Below, in pieces: positions 26,456-35,437 of a DNA stretch of 64,000 nucleotides (the stretch's first letter is position 1; every line of letters starts with the position of its first letter). This DNA is from Paractinoplanes ferrugineus (GTDB taxonomy: Bacteria; Actinomycetota; Actinomycetes; Mycobacteriales; Micromonosporaceae). Where the stretch lies: the NCBI RefSeq assembly GCF_016862195.1, contig NZ_BOMM01000044.1:1-64000 (forward strand), written 5' to 3'. Position numbers and translations under genes: made by a program. The notes beneath the pieces are model-generated. The model saw only the letters and a list, made by a program, of their open reading frames with translations, did not search any database and was not told the DNA's origin.

Positions 26456-27055
26456 TCACTTCGCGGCGAGGACGTCCACGACGAAGCGCAGGTCACCCTG
26501 GCCCGGGTAGGCCAGCGCCTCGGGCACGTCGAGCTGGGTGCGGCTGCCGACCTTGAGGCCGACGATGCCCTCGTCCCAGCCCTTGATGACGGCGCCGACG
26601 CCGATCTGGGTGCTGAACGGCTCGCCCCGCGACCACGACGAGTCCATGACCTCACCGGTGGCGTACTTGACCAGCTTGTAGTTGGCGGTGACGGTCTGGC
26701 CCTTCTGGACCGCCGGGCCGGTGCCGGGCACGAGGGTGGTCTTGACCAGCTTGGTGAGCCTGCCGGTGCCGCCCTTGACGTCCGGCTCCTTGCTCAGCGC
26801 GGGCGGGGTGTTCACCTGCGCCGCGGTCGGTTGGGGCGCCGCCTCGGACGGCTGCGGTGCCGCGTCGGTGGGCTGGGCCGGCGCCGCCGACGGCTGGGTC
26901 GCGACGGGCGGCGGGGCGGCCGCCGAGGTCTTGTCGGAGTCGTCGCTGTTCCGGACCACGAAGAAGACCACGGCCAGGACGACGACGATCGCCACCCCCG
27001 CGAAGGCGCCGGCGAACGCCTGTCCGCGACGCTTCGAATCAGTCTGGGTGCTCAT
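26456..27055 (-). CDS. membrane-anchored FKBP-type peptidyl-prolyl isomerase
   Basis: 199 aa from the ATG at 27055 (AGGAGAG, 10 bases upstream). A single membrane helix lies at about 14-34, then an Ala/Pro/Gln-rich linker to about residue 90, with PQPSEAAPQP-type repeats. The C-terminal 100 residues are an FKBP domain: GPAVQKGQTVTANYKLV, then FSTQIGVGAVIKGWDEGI and VPEALAYPGQGD. It speeds proline isomerisation during folding of exported proteins on the outer face of the membrane. Four bases separate it from yaaA. Confidence 0.9.
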   Translation of the reverse strand: MSTQTDSKRRGQAFAGAFAGVAIVVVLAVVFFVVRNSDDSDKTSAAAPPPVATQPSAAPAQPTDAAPQPSEAAPQPTAAQVNTPPALSKEPDVKGGTGRLTKLVKTTLVPGTGPAVQKGQTVTANYKLVKYATGEVMDSSWSRGEPFSTQIGVGAVIKGWDEGIVGLKVGSRTQLDVPEALAYPGQGDLRFVVDVLAAK

Positions 27056-27247
27056 ATGCTGTCGACTCTCCTGTGACGGGCTTGGGCGGAAACTTCCGAC
27101 ACGGTACCCGTAGCGGTGACGCACCCCTCACGAAACCTCCACCGAACCGCCGAGGCGGGTGATCGTCCATCCGGATCGTCACTCAAATCGTTCTTCACCG
27201 TCACTGATCGAAATGAGATCGTTTACCGGTCTCACCAATTGAAAACA

Positions 27248-27265
27248 CGTGAGAACGCTTTCACG
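27248..27265. promoter_or_regulatory. CGTGA-N8-TCACG inverted repeat (candidate operator)
   Basis: Perfect 5-bp arms at 27248-27252 and 27261-27265, in the least GC-rich part of the 248-bp gap between the divergent FKBP gene and the anchored protein/MMPL operon. It lies about 40 bp upstream of the TTG start at 27304. The rest of the gap holds promoter-like AT patches but no gene. Confidence 0.35.
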
Positions 27266-27303
27266 GCCGGGCGGGGCCACAGAACGACCAGGGGAGGGTC
27301 CGT

Positions 27304-28251
27304 TTGCCGTCGACCGGTATTGGTCGCGAGCCCGCGCGCCGCCGTGGTCCGTTCCGCCGGACCGCGCACATCGGATTCCGCCGAGCGGCGGAGTCGACTC
27401 CCGGCACCGCCCCCCGCGACCAGGGCAGGCGTAACGAGATCCTGTCCTCGGCCTCGGTCATCCTGGCCGGGGTCATCGTGGTGGTCGGGTTCGGCTTCGT
27501 GGCCAGCCGGGTCATCAACGGCGAGGGCGGCAACCCGTTGCCCGATCCGCCGCCCACCGCCGCGCTCGGCGGTGCCGACCTGCCCTCGGGCAGCCCCGCC
27601 CCGATCCCGATCGGCAGCCCGTCACCCTCCGTCCCGCCAAGTCCGTCGCGCTCGGTGACTCCGCCACCCGCGACGAGCAAGCCGACGACCAAGCCGCCGT
27701 TCCCGGGCAGCATCCAGATCGACGCCTCGGCGGTGCCCGGCTCGGTGGATCTGACCGCCGAAGGCACCTCGGACTGGGTCCACTGGGGCCTGAACGGCAC
27801 GTTCTCGCTGGAACGCAGGAAGAGCGGCGGCTTCAAGATCCTCGAGGGCACGCCGACCGCGCCCCGGTTCAAGCACGCCCTGAGCCCGGAGTTCTTCCGC
27901 TGGACCGGCGGCGACCCGGTCGACCGCAGCGACGGCACCACCACCGGCATCCGCACCTGCGGCACCGGCAACGCGTTCAGCATCAGCGCCCCGGCCTCGA
28001 CCACGGCCCGCACGCTACGGCTGTACGTCGGCGTGATCGACGCCAAGGGAGAGCTGTCGGCCTCCCTGTCGGCCGGATCGGCCAAGGCGGCGCGTTCGGT
28101 CCAGCAGCGCGACGGTACTTTCCGCACACTGGTCTACACGGTTACCTATCGGGCACCGGCGGCGACCAGAATCAACTTCAAGTGGAATACCGTGCAGGCG
28201 TTAGGGGACGGCTGCGGTGGGGTCGCGCTTCAGGCCGCGACCCTGCGCTGA
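27304..28251 (+). CDS. single-pass anchored extracytoplasmic protein, partner of the MMPL transporter
   Basis: 315 aa from a TTG with a strong GGGGAGGG site five bases upstream. Residues 1-45 are basic and cytoplasmic, 48-69 form a membrane helix, and 78-138 are a Pro/Ser linker (PSPSVPPSPSRS). About 175 residues follow with a beta-rich look (SDWVHWGLNG, CGTGNAFSI, RTLRLYVGVID, TLVYTVTY). I do not know the domain name; W-x-H-W-G also occurs in extracellular carbohydrate-type modules. The MMPL gene follows after 39 bp. The arrangement recalls mycobacterial MmpS-MmpL pairs, so it may be a periplasm-side accessory, which is inference. Confidence 0.6.
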   Translation: MPSTGIGREPARRRGPFRRTAHIGFRRAAESTPGTAPRDQGRRNEILSSASVILAGVIVVVGFGFVASRVINGEGGNPLPDPPPTAALGGADLPSGSPAPIPIGSPSPSVPPSPSRSVTPPPATSKPTTKPPFPGSIQIDASAVPGSVDLTAEGTSDWVHWGLNGTFSLERRKSGGFKILEGTPTAPRFKHALSPEFFRWTGGDPVDRSDGTTTGIRTCGTGNAFSISAPASTTARTLRLYVGVIDAKGELSASLSAGSAKAARSVQQRDGTFRTLVYTVTYRAPAATRINFKWNTVQALGDGCGGVALQAATLR

Positions 28252-28290
28252 GATACTGAAACTTTGAAATAAGCGGAAAAAGGGGATCTA

Positions 28291-31200
28291 GTGTTCGCGG
28301 GCTGGGGATCGTGGGTTGCCCGCTTCCGATGGCCGGTGCTCTCCGTCGCGCTCGTCGCGGTGATCAGCGCCGGCATCTGGGGGCTGGGTCTTTTCTCGCA
28401 GTTGACCGAGGGCGGCTACACCGACCCCGACAGCGAGTCCGCGCACGCCTCGGAAGCGATAACGCAGGCGTTCGGCGCGCAGGGCGGCGACCTCGTCGTC
28501 ATCTACACCCCGACCAAGGGCAAGATCGACGACGCCGCGCTCGGCAAGGCGGTCAAGGACTCGCTGGCGGCACTGCCCAAGTCGGCGGTCACGGCGTCCA
28601 GCTCGTACTGGTCGACGAAGTCCCCGGCGTACACCGCCAAGGACAAATCAAGCGCGATCGCGCTGATCAACCTGGCCGGCCCGGACGACTCCGCGAAACT
28701 CGAGGCCTACCGCGAGGTCGACGACAAGTTCGCGGTCGACGGTGCCGACGTGCAGCTGTCCGGCGCCACCGTGCTCGCCGAAGCCTCGTCCAGCCGTTCC
28801 ACCGAGGATCTCGGCAAGGCCGAGGCGATCAGTGTGCCGATCACCCTGATCCTGCTCGTGTTCATCTTCGGCTCGCTGGTCGCCGCGTCGCTGCCGGTGC
28901 TCGTCGGTGGCGCCTCGGTGCTCGGCTCGCTGGGCATCCTGCACGCGGTCGCCGGGGTGCACGACGTCAACTCGTTCGCGGTCAACGTGGCCAGCCTGCT
29001 CGGGCTCGGGATGGCGATCGACTACGGCCTGTTCATGGTCGGCCGGTTCCGCGAGGAGCAGGCCGAGGGGCGTACGCCCGCCGAGGCCGTGGCCCGCACC
29101 GTCGGCACCGCCGGACGCACCGTGGTCTTCTCCGCCACCATGCTGATGATCGCCCTGTCCGGGCTGCTGCTGTTCCCGCAGGGCTTCCTCAAGTCGCTGG
29201 CCTACGGCGGTCTGGCCGCGGTCTTCCTGGCCGCGTTCCTCTCGCTGACGCTGCTGCCCGCGATGCTCGCCGTGCTCGGCCCGCGCGTCGACAAACTCCC
29301 GGTGCGGCTGCCCCGGTTCAAGGGCGGCAACGGCTGGGCCCGGCTCGCCGGTTTCGTGCTGCGCCGCCCGCTGCTCGTCGCGCTCCCGATCCTGGCCATC
29401 CTGCTGCTGCTGGCCGCGCCGGTGCGCAACGTCAAGTTCGGCGACGCCGACGAGCGCATGCTGCCAGCCGGCGACCCGGCCCGGGTCGCGATCGAGACCC
29501 TGAAATCGGACTACCCGCAGTTCACCGGCGACAGCGTGCAGATCGTGCTGACCGGCGCCAAGGACACCGCCTCGTTCGCCGTCGGCCTGCGGCAGGTCCC
29601 CGGCATCGCCGAGCTCGGCGTCCCGCGCCGGACCGCCGACGTCGCCGTCTTCACCGCCACGCTCAAGACCCCCGACGCGTTCAGCGACGAGGCCCGCGAC
29701 GTCGTCGACGCCATCCGCGCGCTACCGGTCCCGGCCGGGGCGACCGTACTGGTCGGCGGCACCACCGCGCGCAACGTCGACAGCCTGCAAGCCACCGCCG
29801 ACCGTCTGCCGCTCATGGTCGGCCTGCTGGCCGGCGCCACCCTGCTGCTGATGTTCCTGGCGTTCGGCTCGATCCTGCTGCCGATCAAGGCGGTGCTGAT
29901 GAGCGCGCTCAGCCTCGGCGCCACGTTCGGCTCGCTGGTCTGGATCTTCCAGGACGGCCACGGCGCCGGCCTGCTGAACGTCTCCCCCGCCCCGTTGGAA
30001 GTCGGCATCGTCGTCCTGATGGCGGCGGTCGTGTTCGGCCTGTCCACCGACTACGAGGTGTTCCTGCTCTCCCGGATGGTCGAGGCACGCACCCGCGGCG
30101 CCTCCACCGTCGAGGCGGTCACCACCGGTCTGGCCCGAACCGGCCGCGTGATCAGCGCCGCCGCCCTGCTCCTGATCGTCGTCACCGGCGCCTTCGCGAT
30201 GTCCTCGATCACCACCATGCGCTTCGTCGGCGTCGGCATGATCATCGCCTTGCTCCTCGACGCGACGGTGGTGCGCATGCTGCTGGTCCCGGCGGTCCTG
30301 CGCCTGCTGGGCGACGCGGCCTGGTGGGCACCGGGCCCGCTGCGGCGCCTTCAGGAACGAGCCGGCCTGGCCGAGTACGAGACCCCGCCGCCCCCGCCGT
30401 CGCCCAGCTCCGGCCGGCACGCCCTGCCCGACGACACCCAGGTGCTCAGCTACGCCGCCCCGGCGTACGCGCTGCCCTTCGCCCGAACCGACCTGCGCAG
30501 CATGGAAGAGATCCGCGGCGCCAAGGGGGCCACCGCCCTCGACGAGGTCTCCGGCGAGATCCTCGCCCTCCCCGCCCCCGACGCCCCGCTCGCCCTGCCC
30601 GCCGGCAGCAACGACGCCACCCAGGTCTTCTCCCGCTTCGAGGAGACCCAGGTCCTGAGCCTGCCCGCGGCCCCCGACGCCCGGGTGGTGGCCGACGAGG
30701 ACCCGGTGGACGCCGAGATCGTCGAGGCCGACGCCGCCTTCACCGCCCCCGACGACGTGCCGGCGCTGCGCGAGTTCGACCCCGAACAGACCGCCACCCG
30801 CCTGGCCGAGCTCTCCGGCTTCCTCCCCGCCGTCCCGAGCTACGAGGCCCCCACCCCACCGAAGTCCCCCGAGGACTCCTACTTCTTCGGCTCCCCGGCC
30901 GCCCCGGAACCCGGCCCCCTGGCCCTCCCCCCGGGCCGCACCCCCACCCGCCCTGGCCCTTCCGCCGCCATTCCGGTAATTCCCGGAATGTCCCTCCCGC
31001 TGCCCCCCGGCACGGACCCCGACCCCATCCCCGCCGCCACCCCAGCCACCGAGTCCCCGACCGAGAACCCGCAGTGGACCGCCCTCACCCGGTCGTCGGC
31101 CACCCCCGAGCCCTCCACCGCCCCTACCCCGGCCCCGGCGGTCGCCGACACCCCCGCCGCCGAGGTCTCCGGGGACGAAGCCGCCCTCTCCCCCACCACC

Positions 31201-33126
31201 CGCGCCGCTCGGGACGAAGCCGACTCCTCCCCGGCCACCACTGCCTCGCCGGTCTCCTCCCCAGCTTCGCCGGCCGCCGACGAAGGTTCGGACGAGGCCG
31301 CTGTCGCCACCGAGCGGCCGGCCCACAGCGAGCCCTCCGCCCACAGCGAGCCGTCCCCTTACAGCGAGCCGTCCTCTTACAGCGAGCCGTCCTCTTACAG
31401 CGAGCCGTCGATTTTCGCCGAGCCTGAGCCGGTCACCGCCTCTGCGTCGCTCGCCGAGCCCGAGCCGGCCGCCGAGCCGGAGCTTGTCGCCGAACCGGAG
31501 CCGGTCGCCGAGCCCGAGCTTGTCGCCGAACCGGAGCCGATCGCCGAGCCGATCGCCGAGCCCGAGCCGGTCGCCGAGCCCGAGCCGGTCGCCGAGCCCG
31601 AGCCCGAGCTTGTCCTCGAGCCGGAGCCGGTCGCCAAGTCTGAGTCGGTCACCGAGGCCGAGCTTGTCACCGCCCCCGAGCCGGAGGCCGCGCCCGCCTC
31701 GGCGCCGGAGCCGACGGACCTCGACACAACCGCACCCTTCGCCGCCATGCCGGAGCACACCGCACCCGACACGGCCGAGCCCGCCGCGACGCCGGAGTCC
31801 GCCGCGTTCCATCCGGCCGAGCCCACCACCTCCACGTCAGCACCGGGTGCCTCCGGCGTGGCCGAGCCGGTCCGGTTTGCTGAACCGGCCTCTCCCGAGG
31901 CGCCGGAGCCGGACATCTTCGCCGCGCCGGCGGCCGCTGAGGTGCCTGAGTTCGACGTCTTCGCCACGCCCCGGTCGGCGGCCGCCACCATGCCGGAGCC
32001 GGCGGTGTTCGATTCGGCTCAGCCGGTTGCGTTCGGGCAGCCCGCCCCGCTCGGCACGCCGGAGCCGGCCGCATACCGGCCGGTGCAGCCGGTTGCGTTC
32101 GCCGAACCCGCGGCCACGGAGCCGACCGCGCACGATTCGGACGCGCACGAGCCGACCGCGCACGAGCCGCACGCAAACGAGCTGGATGAGTTCGTGGCGC
32201 CGGGGTCGGGTACGCCGGCCGAGGCGGAGCAGGTCGTCGCCGGGGCGGCTGAGCCGGTGGCGCAGGAGCAACGGGATCGGGGTGCGTACAGCGAGGACAC
32301 CCCGGCCGAGTCCGCTCGGCGGGACGGTGGGGACCAGCAGCTGGGTGCGGAGTTCTACGCGCGGGCGGCGGCGACGCTGTTCGGGCCGGAGCCGACTCAG
32401 AGCGACTACGCCTACGCCCCGGCGGCACAGGTGGAGGCCGGGCCGACGGTGGACCTGGGGGCGCGGGCCGGGCGGCCGGCCACGCTTGCCGATCAGCCAC
32501 CGGCCCGACGGTCCTCGAATCGGCCTACCGACCTCGGCACGTACCCGAAGGACGGCACGGCACCGCCACGCCGCCCGGCAACGCTCGGCGACCGGCCGTT
32601 CCCCCGGCGACCGATCTCCTCCTTCTCGGAGCCGCAGCCGCACGCAGAGCCACAGCCCCAGACGGAGCCGCAGCCGCCGACCGAGTGGCAGTCGCAGACC
32701 CAAGCCGAGCCGCAGTCACAGACCGGCCCGCAGCCGCCGACCGAGTGGCAGACGCAGACCGAGTGGCAGACGCAGAGCGAGCTGGAGCCGCAGCCCTGGA
32801 CCGGGTCCGAGCCGCGGCCGTCGGGCGCTGCCGAGCCGGTGCTCCGCCGCCCCGCCGACCTGGCCGACCATCTGCGGGAATCGCGGCCGGCCGATCTGAG
32901 CGACTACACCGCGGGCAAGGTTCCTCGCACCCGTCGCCCGGCCGACGGCGTCCCGTCCAACCTGCCCGCGATCGGCCCGAGCTCTCCGGCTCCGGCCCGC
33001 CCGGCCCCGGGCGCGGAGACGACGGGGGCACCGGCGGGGGAGGCGGGCGACGGTGCCGCCCCGCGCCGGCCGGCGACGCTTGCCGATCACCTGTCCCGGC
33101 GCAGGAGTGACGAGTCCAGTCCCTGA
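28291..33126 (+). CDS. MMPL/RND transporter with about 900-residue disordered tail
   Basis: 1611 aa from the GTG at 28291 (AAAAGGGG upstream). Residues 1-700 are a standard MMPL exporter: two halves, each with one helix, a large extracytoplasmic loop and a five-helix bundle, including GLGMAIDYGLFMVGRFREE and FGLSTDYEVFLLSRMVEA. Such proteins export lipids or other hydrophobic cargo using the proton gradient. The remaining 900 residues are Pro/Glu/Ala-rich and predicted disordered in the cytoplasm. They include repeats such as EPEPVAEPELVAEP and SYSEPS, and end with at least five RPA(T/D)LADH-like motifs. MMPL proteins usually end within 100-300 residues of the last helix, so the tail is exceptional. 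Confidence 0.9.
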   Translation: MFAGWGSWVARFRWPVLSVALVAVISAGIWGLGLFSQLTEGGYTDPDSESAHASEAITQAFGAQGGDLVVIYTPTKGKIDDAALGKAVKDSLAALPKSAVTASSSYWSTKSPAYTAKDKSSAIALINLAGPDDSAKLEAYREVDDKFAVDGADVQLSGATVLAEASSSRSTEDLGKAEAISVPITLILLVFIFGSLVAASLPVLVGGASVLGSLGILHAVAGVHDVNSFAVNVASLLGLGMAIDYGLFMVGRFREEQAEGRTPAEAVARTVGTAGRTVVFSATMLMIALSGLLLFPQGFLKSLAYGGLAAVFLAAFLSLTLLPAMLAVLGPRVDKLPVRLPRFKGGNGWARLAGFVLRRPLLVALPILAILLLLAAPVRNVKFGDADERMLPAGDPARVAIETLKSDYPQFTGDSVQIVLTGAKDTASFAVGLRQVPGIAELGVPRRTADVAVFTATLKTPDAFSDEARDVVDAIRALPVPAGATVLVGGTTARNVDSLQATADRLPLMVGLLAGATLLLMFLAFGSILLPIKAVLMSALSLGATFGSLVWIFQDGHGAGLLNVSPAPLEVGIVVLMAAVVFGLSTDYEVFLLSRMVEARTRGASTVEAVTTGLARTGRVISAAALLLIVVTGAFAMSSITTMRFVGVGMIIALLLDATVVRMLLVPAVLRLLGDAAWWAPGPLRRLQERAGLAEYETPPPPPSPSSGRHALPDDTQVLSYAAPAYALPFARTDLRSMEEIRGAKGATALDEVSGEILALPAPDAPLALPAGSNDATQVFSRFEETQVLSLPAAPDARVVADEDPVDAEIVEADAAFTAPDDVPALREFDPEQTATRLAELSGFLPAVPSYEAPTPPKSPEDSYFFGSPAAPEPGPLALPPGRTPTRPGPSAAIPVIPGMSLPLPPGTDPDPIPAATPATESPTENPQWTALTRSSATPEPSTAPTPAPAVADTPAAEVSGDEAALSPTTRAARDEADSSPATTASPVSSPASPAADEGSDEAAVATERPAHSEPSAHSEPSPYSEPSSYSEPSSYSEPSIFAEPEPVTASASLAEPEPAAEPELVAEPEPVAEPELVAEPEPIAEPIAEPEPVAEPEPVAEPEPELVLEPEPVAKSESVTEAELVTAPEPEAAPASAPEPTDLDTTAPFAAMPEHTAPDTAEPAATPESAAFHPAEPTTSTSAPGASGVAEPVRFAEPASPEAPEPDIFAAPAAAEVPEFDVFATPRSAAATMPEPAVFDSAQPVAFGQPAPLGTPEPAAYRPVQPVAFAEPAATEPTAHDSDAHEPTAHEPHANELDEFVAPGSGTPAEAEQVVAGAAEPVAQEQRDRGAYSEDTPAESARRDGGDQQLGAEFYARAAATLFGPEPTQSDYAYAPAAQVEAGPTVDLGARAGRPATLADQPPARRSSNRPTDLGTYPKDGTAPPRRPATLGDRPFPRRPISSFSEPQPHAEPQPQTEPQPPTEWQSQTQAEPQSQTGPQPPTEWQTQTEWQTQSELEPQPWTGSEPRPSGAAEPVLRRPADLADHLRESRPADLSDYTAGKVPRTRRPADGVPSNLPAIGPSSPAPARPAPGAETTGAPAGEAGDGAAPRRPATLADHLSRRRSDESSP
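31317..31670. repeat. in-frame EP/SEPS-encoding repeats in the MMPL tail
   Basis: Short tandem units, first CACAGCGAGCC-type and TACAGCGAGCCGTCC (15 bp), then GAGCCGGTCGCC-type 12- to 18-bp units. They encode SEPSAHSEPS, SEPSSYSEPS and a long EPEPVAEPE tract. All periods are multiples of three, so the frame is preserved. Confidence 0.75.
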
Positions 33127-33160
33127 ACGGCTGACCGGCGGGGCGCGCAGGCCCGGGAAC

Positions 33161-33188
33161 GACGGGGCCGGACCGGCGCCGGCCCGTC
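33161..33188. terminator. GC hairpin between convergent MMPL and SDR genes
   Basis: GACGGGGCCGG and CCGGCCCGTC form a 10-bp stem with one bulged G around a 7-base loop. It sits 35 bp after the MMPL stop and about 60 bp after the convergent SDR gene's stop. No U-tract follows, as is usual in actinobacteria. A bidirectional terminator is likely. Confidence 0.5.
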
Positions 33189-33249
33189 TCGAGAGAAGTT
33201 GATCAACGGGACCGGGCCGGCGCGGCGGTCGTATCGATCCCATGGTCGG

Positions 33250-33987
33250 TCAGCGGAAGACGAGGCCGCCGCCGACCTCGATGACCTGGCCGGTCAAGGC
33301 GCCCGCGCCGGCCGAGACGAGCAGGCGGACGGTGGCCACCAGGTCCTCGGGCAGCAGCGAGCGCGGGATCGCCTGGGTGGCCACCAGCGGCGCGTGGGAC
33401 TCGACGTCGCGGCCGCCGGCCAGCTCGGCCTCGCCCTCGGTGCGGATGGCACCCGGGGAGAGTGCGTTCACGGTGATGCCGTGCGGGCCCAGGCTGCGCG
33501 CGAGCGACCGGGTGAGGCCGATCAGGGCGGCCTTGCTCGCCACGTAGGACGGGCCGGACGGGCCGCCCATCCGGACGGTCGGCGAGACCACGTTGACGAT
33601 GCGGCCCCAGCCCCGCTCGGCCATGCCGGCGCTCAACGCCTGGGCGAGCAGCATCGGTGCGGTCACGTTCACCGCGAAGGTCTGGTGCCATTCGCCCAGC
33701 GGGAGTTCGCCGAACGGGACGTTCGAGGCCCGAGCCGCGTTGTTGATCAGTACGTCGACCGGGCCGGCCTGCTCGGCGAGGCGGCCCACCGCATCGGGGT
33801 CGGTGAGGTCGGCCTCCAGCATCTCGGCCGTCGCCCCGAGATCGCGGCACAGACCGGCCACGTTCTCGCATTCACCGGCCGCGTCGAGGTGGTGGAGCAG
33901 GAGGGTGTTGCCGGGGCGGGCCAGCCCGACGGCGAGGGCCGCCCCGATCCCGCGCCGCGCACCGGTTATCAAGATCCGCTGGCTCAT
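33250..33987 (-). CDS. short-chain dehydrogenase/reductase
   Basis: 245 aa from the ATG at 33987. The cofactor loop is TGARRGIG, followed by ADLTD, NNAA, NVVSPT (catalytic Ser), Y-V-A-S-K (catalytic Tyr and Lys) and LSPGAIRTE, the complete classical SDR set. It resembles FabG-like reductases; the substrate is not predictable. The Arg pair after Gly in the cofactor loop favours NADP. It lies 50 bp downstream of the flavoprotein gene on the same strand and may be co-transcribed with it. Confidence 0.9.
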   Translation of the reverse strand: MSQRILITGARRGIGAALAVGLARPGNTLLLHHLDAAGECENVAGLCRDLGATAEMLEADLTDPDAVGRLAEQAGPVDVLINNAARASNVPFGELPLGEWHQTFAVNVTAPMLLAQALSAGMAERGWGRIVNVVSPTVRMGGPSGPSYVASKAALIGLTRSLARSLGPHGITVNALSPGAIRTEGEAELAGGRDVESHAPLVATQAIPRSLLPEDLVATVRLLVSAGAGALTGQVIEVGGGLVFR

Positions 33988-34037
33988 GCCGGTCAGCCTA
34001 TGCCCGGCCGCCGCGCGGACGGCCGGGCCGCCCCTGC

Positions 34038-35387
34038 TCAGATCCCCAGGGAGTTGAACAGGTAGAGCCAGATCTCGCTGCGCGTCGGGAACGACGGGAT
34101 GGCATGCCGGAGCCGGTGCAGCGGGACCTCGCCGACCACGGCGATCGTCGCGGCCTGCAGGAAGTCGGCCACCTCGGTGCCCACGAAGGTGGCCCCGACC
34201 AGCACGCCCTTGTCCTCGTCGAGGACGAACCGGCAGGTGCCACGGCTGGTGCCGGTGAACGCCCCGCCCGCGTTGGCCTCGGTGCCGACGTCGACCACGC
34301 GCACCTTGAGACCGGCCTTCTCGGCCGCCGCGGCGGTGTAGCCGACCGCCGCCACCTGCGGCTCGGTGAAGATCACCCGGGGTGAACCGGGTCCGTCGGC
34401 CAGGTGCTTCTCGACCATGTCGCCGCCGAGGATGTCGGTGGCGGCGATCGCGGCCTGGTATTTCGCCATGTGGGTGAACAGGGCGCGGCCGTTGAGGTCG
34501 CCGATCACATAGAGCCAGTCCTTGCCGGGCACCCGCATCCGGTCGTCGACCTGCACGTAGCCGTCGGTGTCGAGGCCGAGGCCGGCCGACTGCGGGGTAC
34601 GCCCGGCCGCCACCAGCACCCGGTCGGCGGTGACCGTCGAGCCGTCGGCCAGCGTCACGCTCACCTGGTCGCCGTCCCGGCGCACCGACTTCGCGGTCTG
34701 CCCGGTGCGGATGTCGACGCCCTGCTCGGTCAGCGACTCGGTGACCTGCACGCAGGCGAACTCCTCCTCGCGGGACAGCAGCCGGTGCTCCCCCTCGACG
34801 AGGGTGACACGGGTGCCGAACGACGCGTACGCCTGGGTCATCTCGGCCCCCACCACGCCGCCGCCGATCACGATGAGCGAGGCCGGGATCTCCTTGGCGG
34901 TGGTCGCCTCGCGGTTGGTCCACGGGTTCGCCTCGGCGAGGCCGTCGATGGCGGGGATCGTCGGCGTGGTGCCGCCGGCCAGGATCACCGCCCGCCGCGC
35001 CTCGAGCACCTCGTCACCCACCACGACCCGCTTGTCGCCGTCGAGGCGGCCCCAGCCGCGGAACAGCTTGACCCCCCGCTCGACCAGCCACGGCACCTGA
35101 CCGCCGTCGTCGAGGTTGTTGATCACCTCGTCGCGGTGGCGCAGCACCGCCGGCACGTCGAGCTGCCCGGTGACCGCCTCGCGTACGCCCGGGACCCGGC
35201 GCGCCTCGGTGAGCAGCGCACCCGGCCGCAGCAGCGACTTCGACGGCATGCACGCGTAGAACGAGCACTCGCCCCCGACCAGGTCGGCCTCGACGATCGC
35301 CACCGAAAGTCCCGCCTCGGCCAGCCGGCCCGCGGCGACCTCGCCGCCCGGTCCGGCCCCGACGACCACCACATCAAAAGTCTGCAT
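34038..35387 (-). CDS. FAD-dependent pyridine nucleotide-disulfide oxidoreductase
   Basis: 449 aa. An FAD-binding GAGPGG loop (10-15) is followed by the redox-active pair GGECSFYACMPSK (Cys-x4-Cys), the NAD-binding GGGVVGAEM and the second FAD contact YVIGDLNG. It belongs to the lipoamide dehydrogenase/mercuric reductase superfamily. The C-terminal dimer domain ends HAIPSFPTRSEIW; the usual His-x4-Glu catalytic pair of lipoamide dehydrogenase (HAHPTLSE) is altered, so it is probably not the housekeeping E3. The electron acceptor is unknown. Confidence 0.85.
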   Translation of the reverse strand: MQTFDVVVVGAGPGGEVAAGRLAEAGLSVAIVEADLVGGECSFYACMPSKSLLRPGALLTEARRVPGVREAVTGQLDVPAVLRHRDEVINNLDDGGQVPWLVERGVKLFRGWGRLDGDKRVVVGDEVLEARRAVILAGGTTPTIPAIDGLAEANPWTNREATTAKEIPASLIVIGGGVVGAEMTQAYASFGTRVTLVEGEHRLLSREEEFACVQVTESLTEQGVDIRTGQTAKSVRRDGDQVSVTLADGSTVTADRVLVAAGRTPQSAGLGLDTDGYVQVDDRMRVPGKDWLYVIGDLNGRALFTHMAKYQAAIAATDILGGDMVEKHLADGPGSPRVIFTEPQVAAVGYTAAAAEKAGLKVRVVDVGTEANAGGAFTGTSRGTCRFVLDEDKGVLVGATFVGTEVADFLQAATIAVVGEVPLHRLRHAIPSFPTRSEIWLYLFNSLGI

Positions 35388-35437
35388 ACCGACATGATCC
35401 TGCGTGCCGCGCCCGGTCGTGCTCCTAGGGTGACTTT

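Noticed and set aside
27056..27303. tRNA or small RNA gene in the AT-richer gap
   Set aside because: No cloverleaf or strong terminator hairpin could be drawn; only short dyads and promoter-like patches were seen.
29722..31812. Long reverse frame antisense to the MMPL gene
   Set aside because: It is Gly/Arg-rich, mirrors the EP repeats of the real gene and has no recognisable domain.
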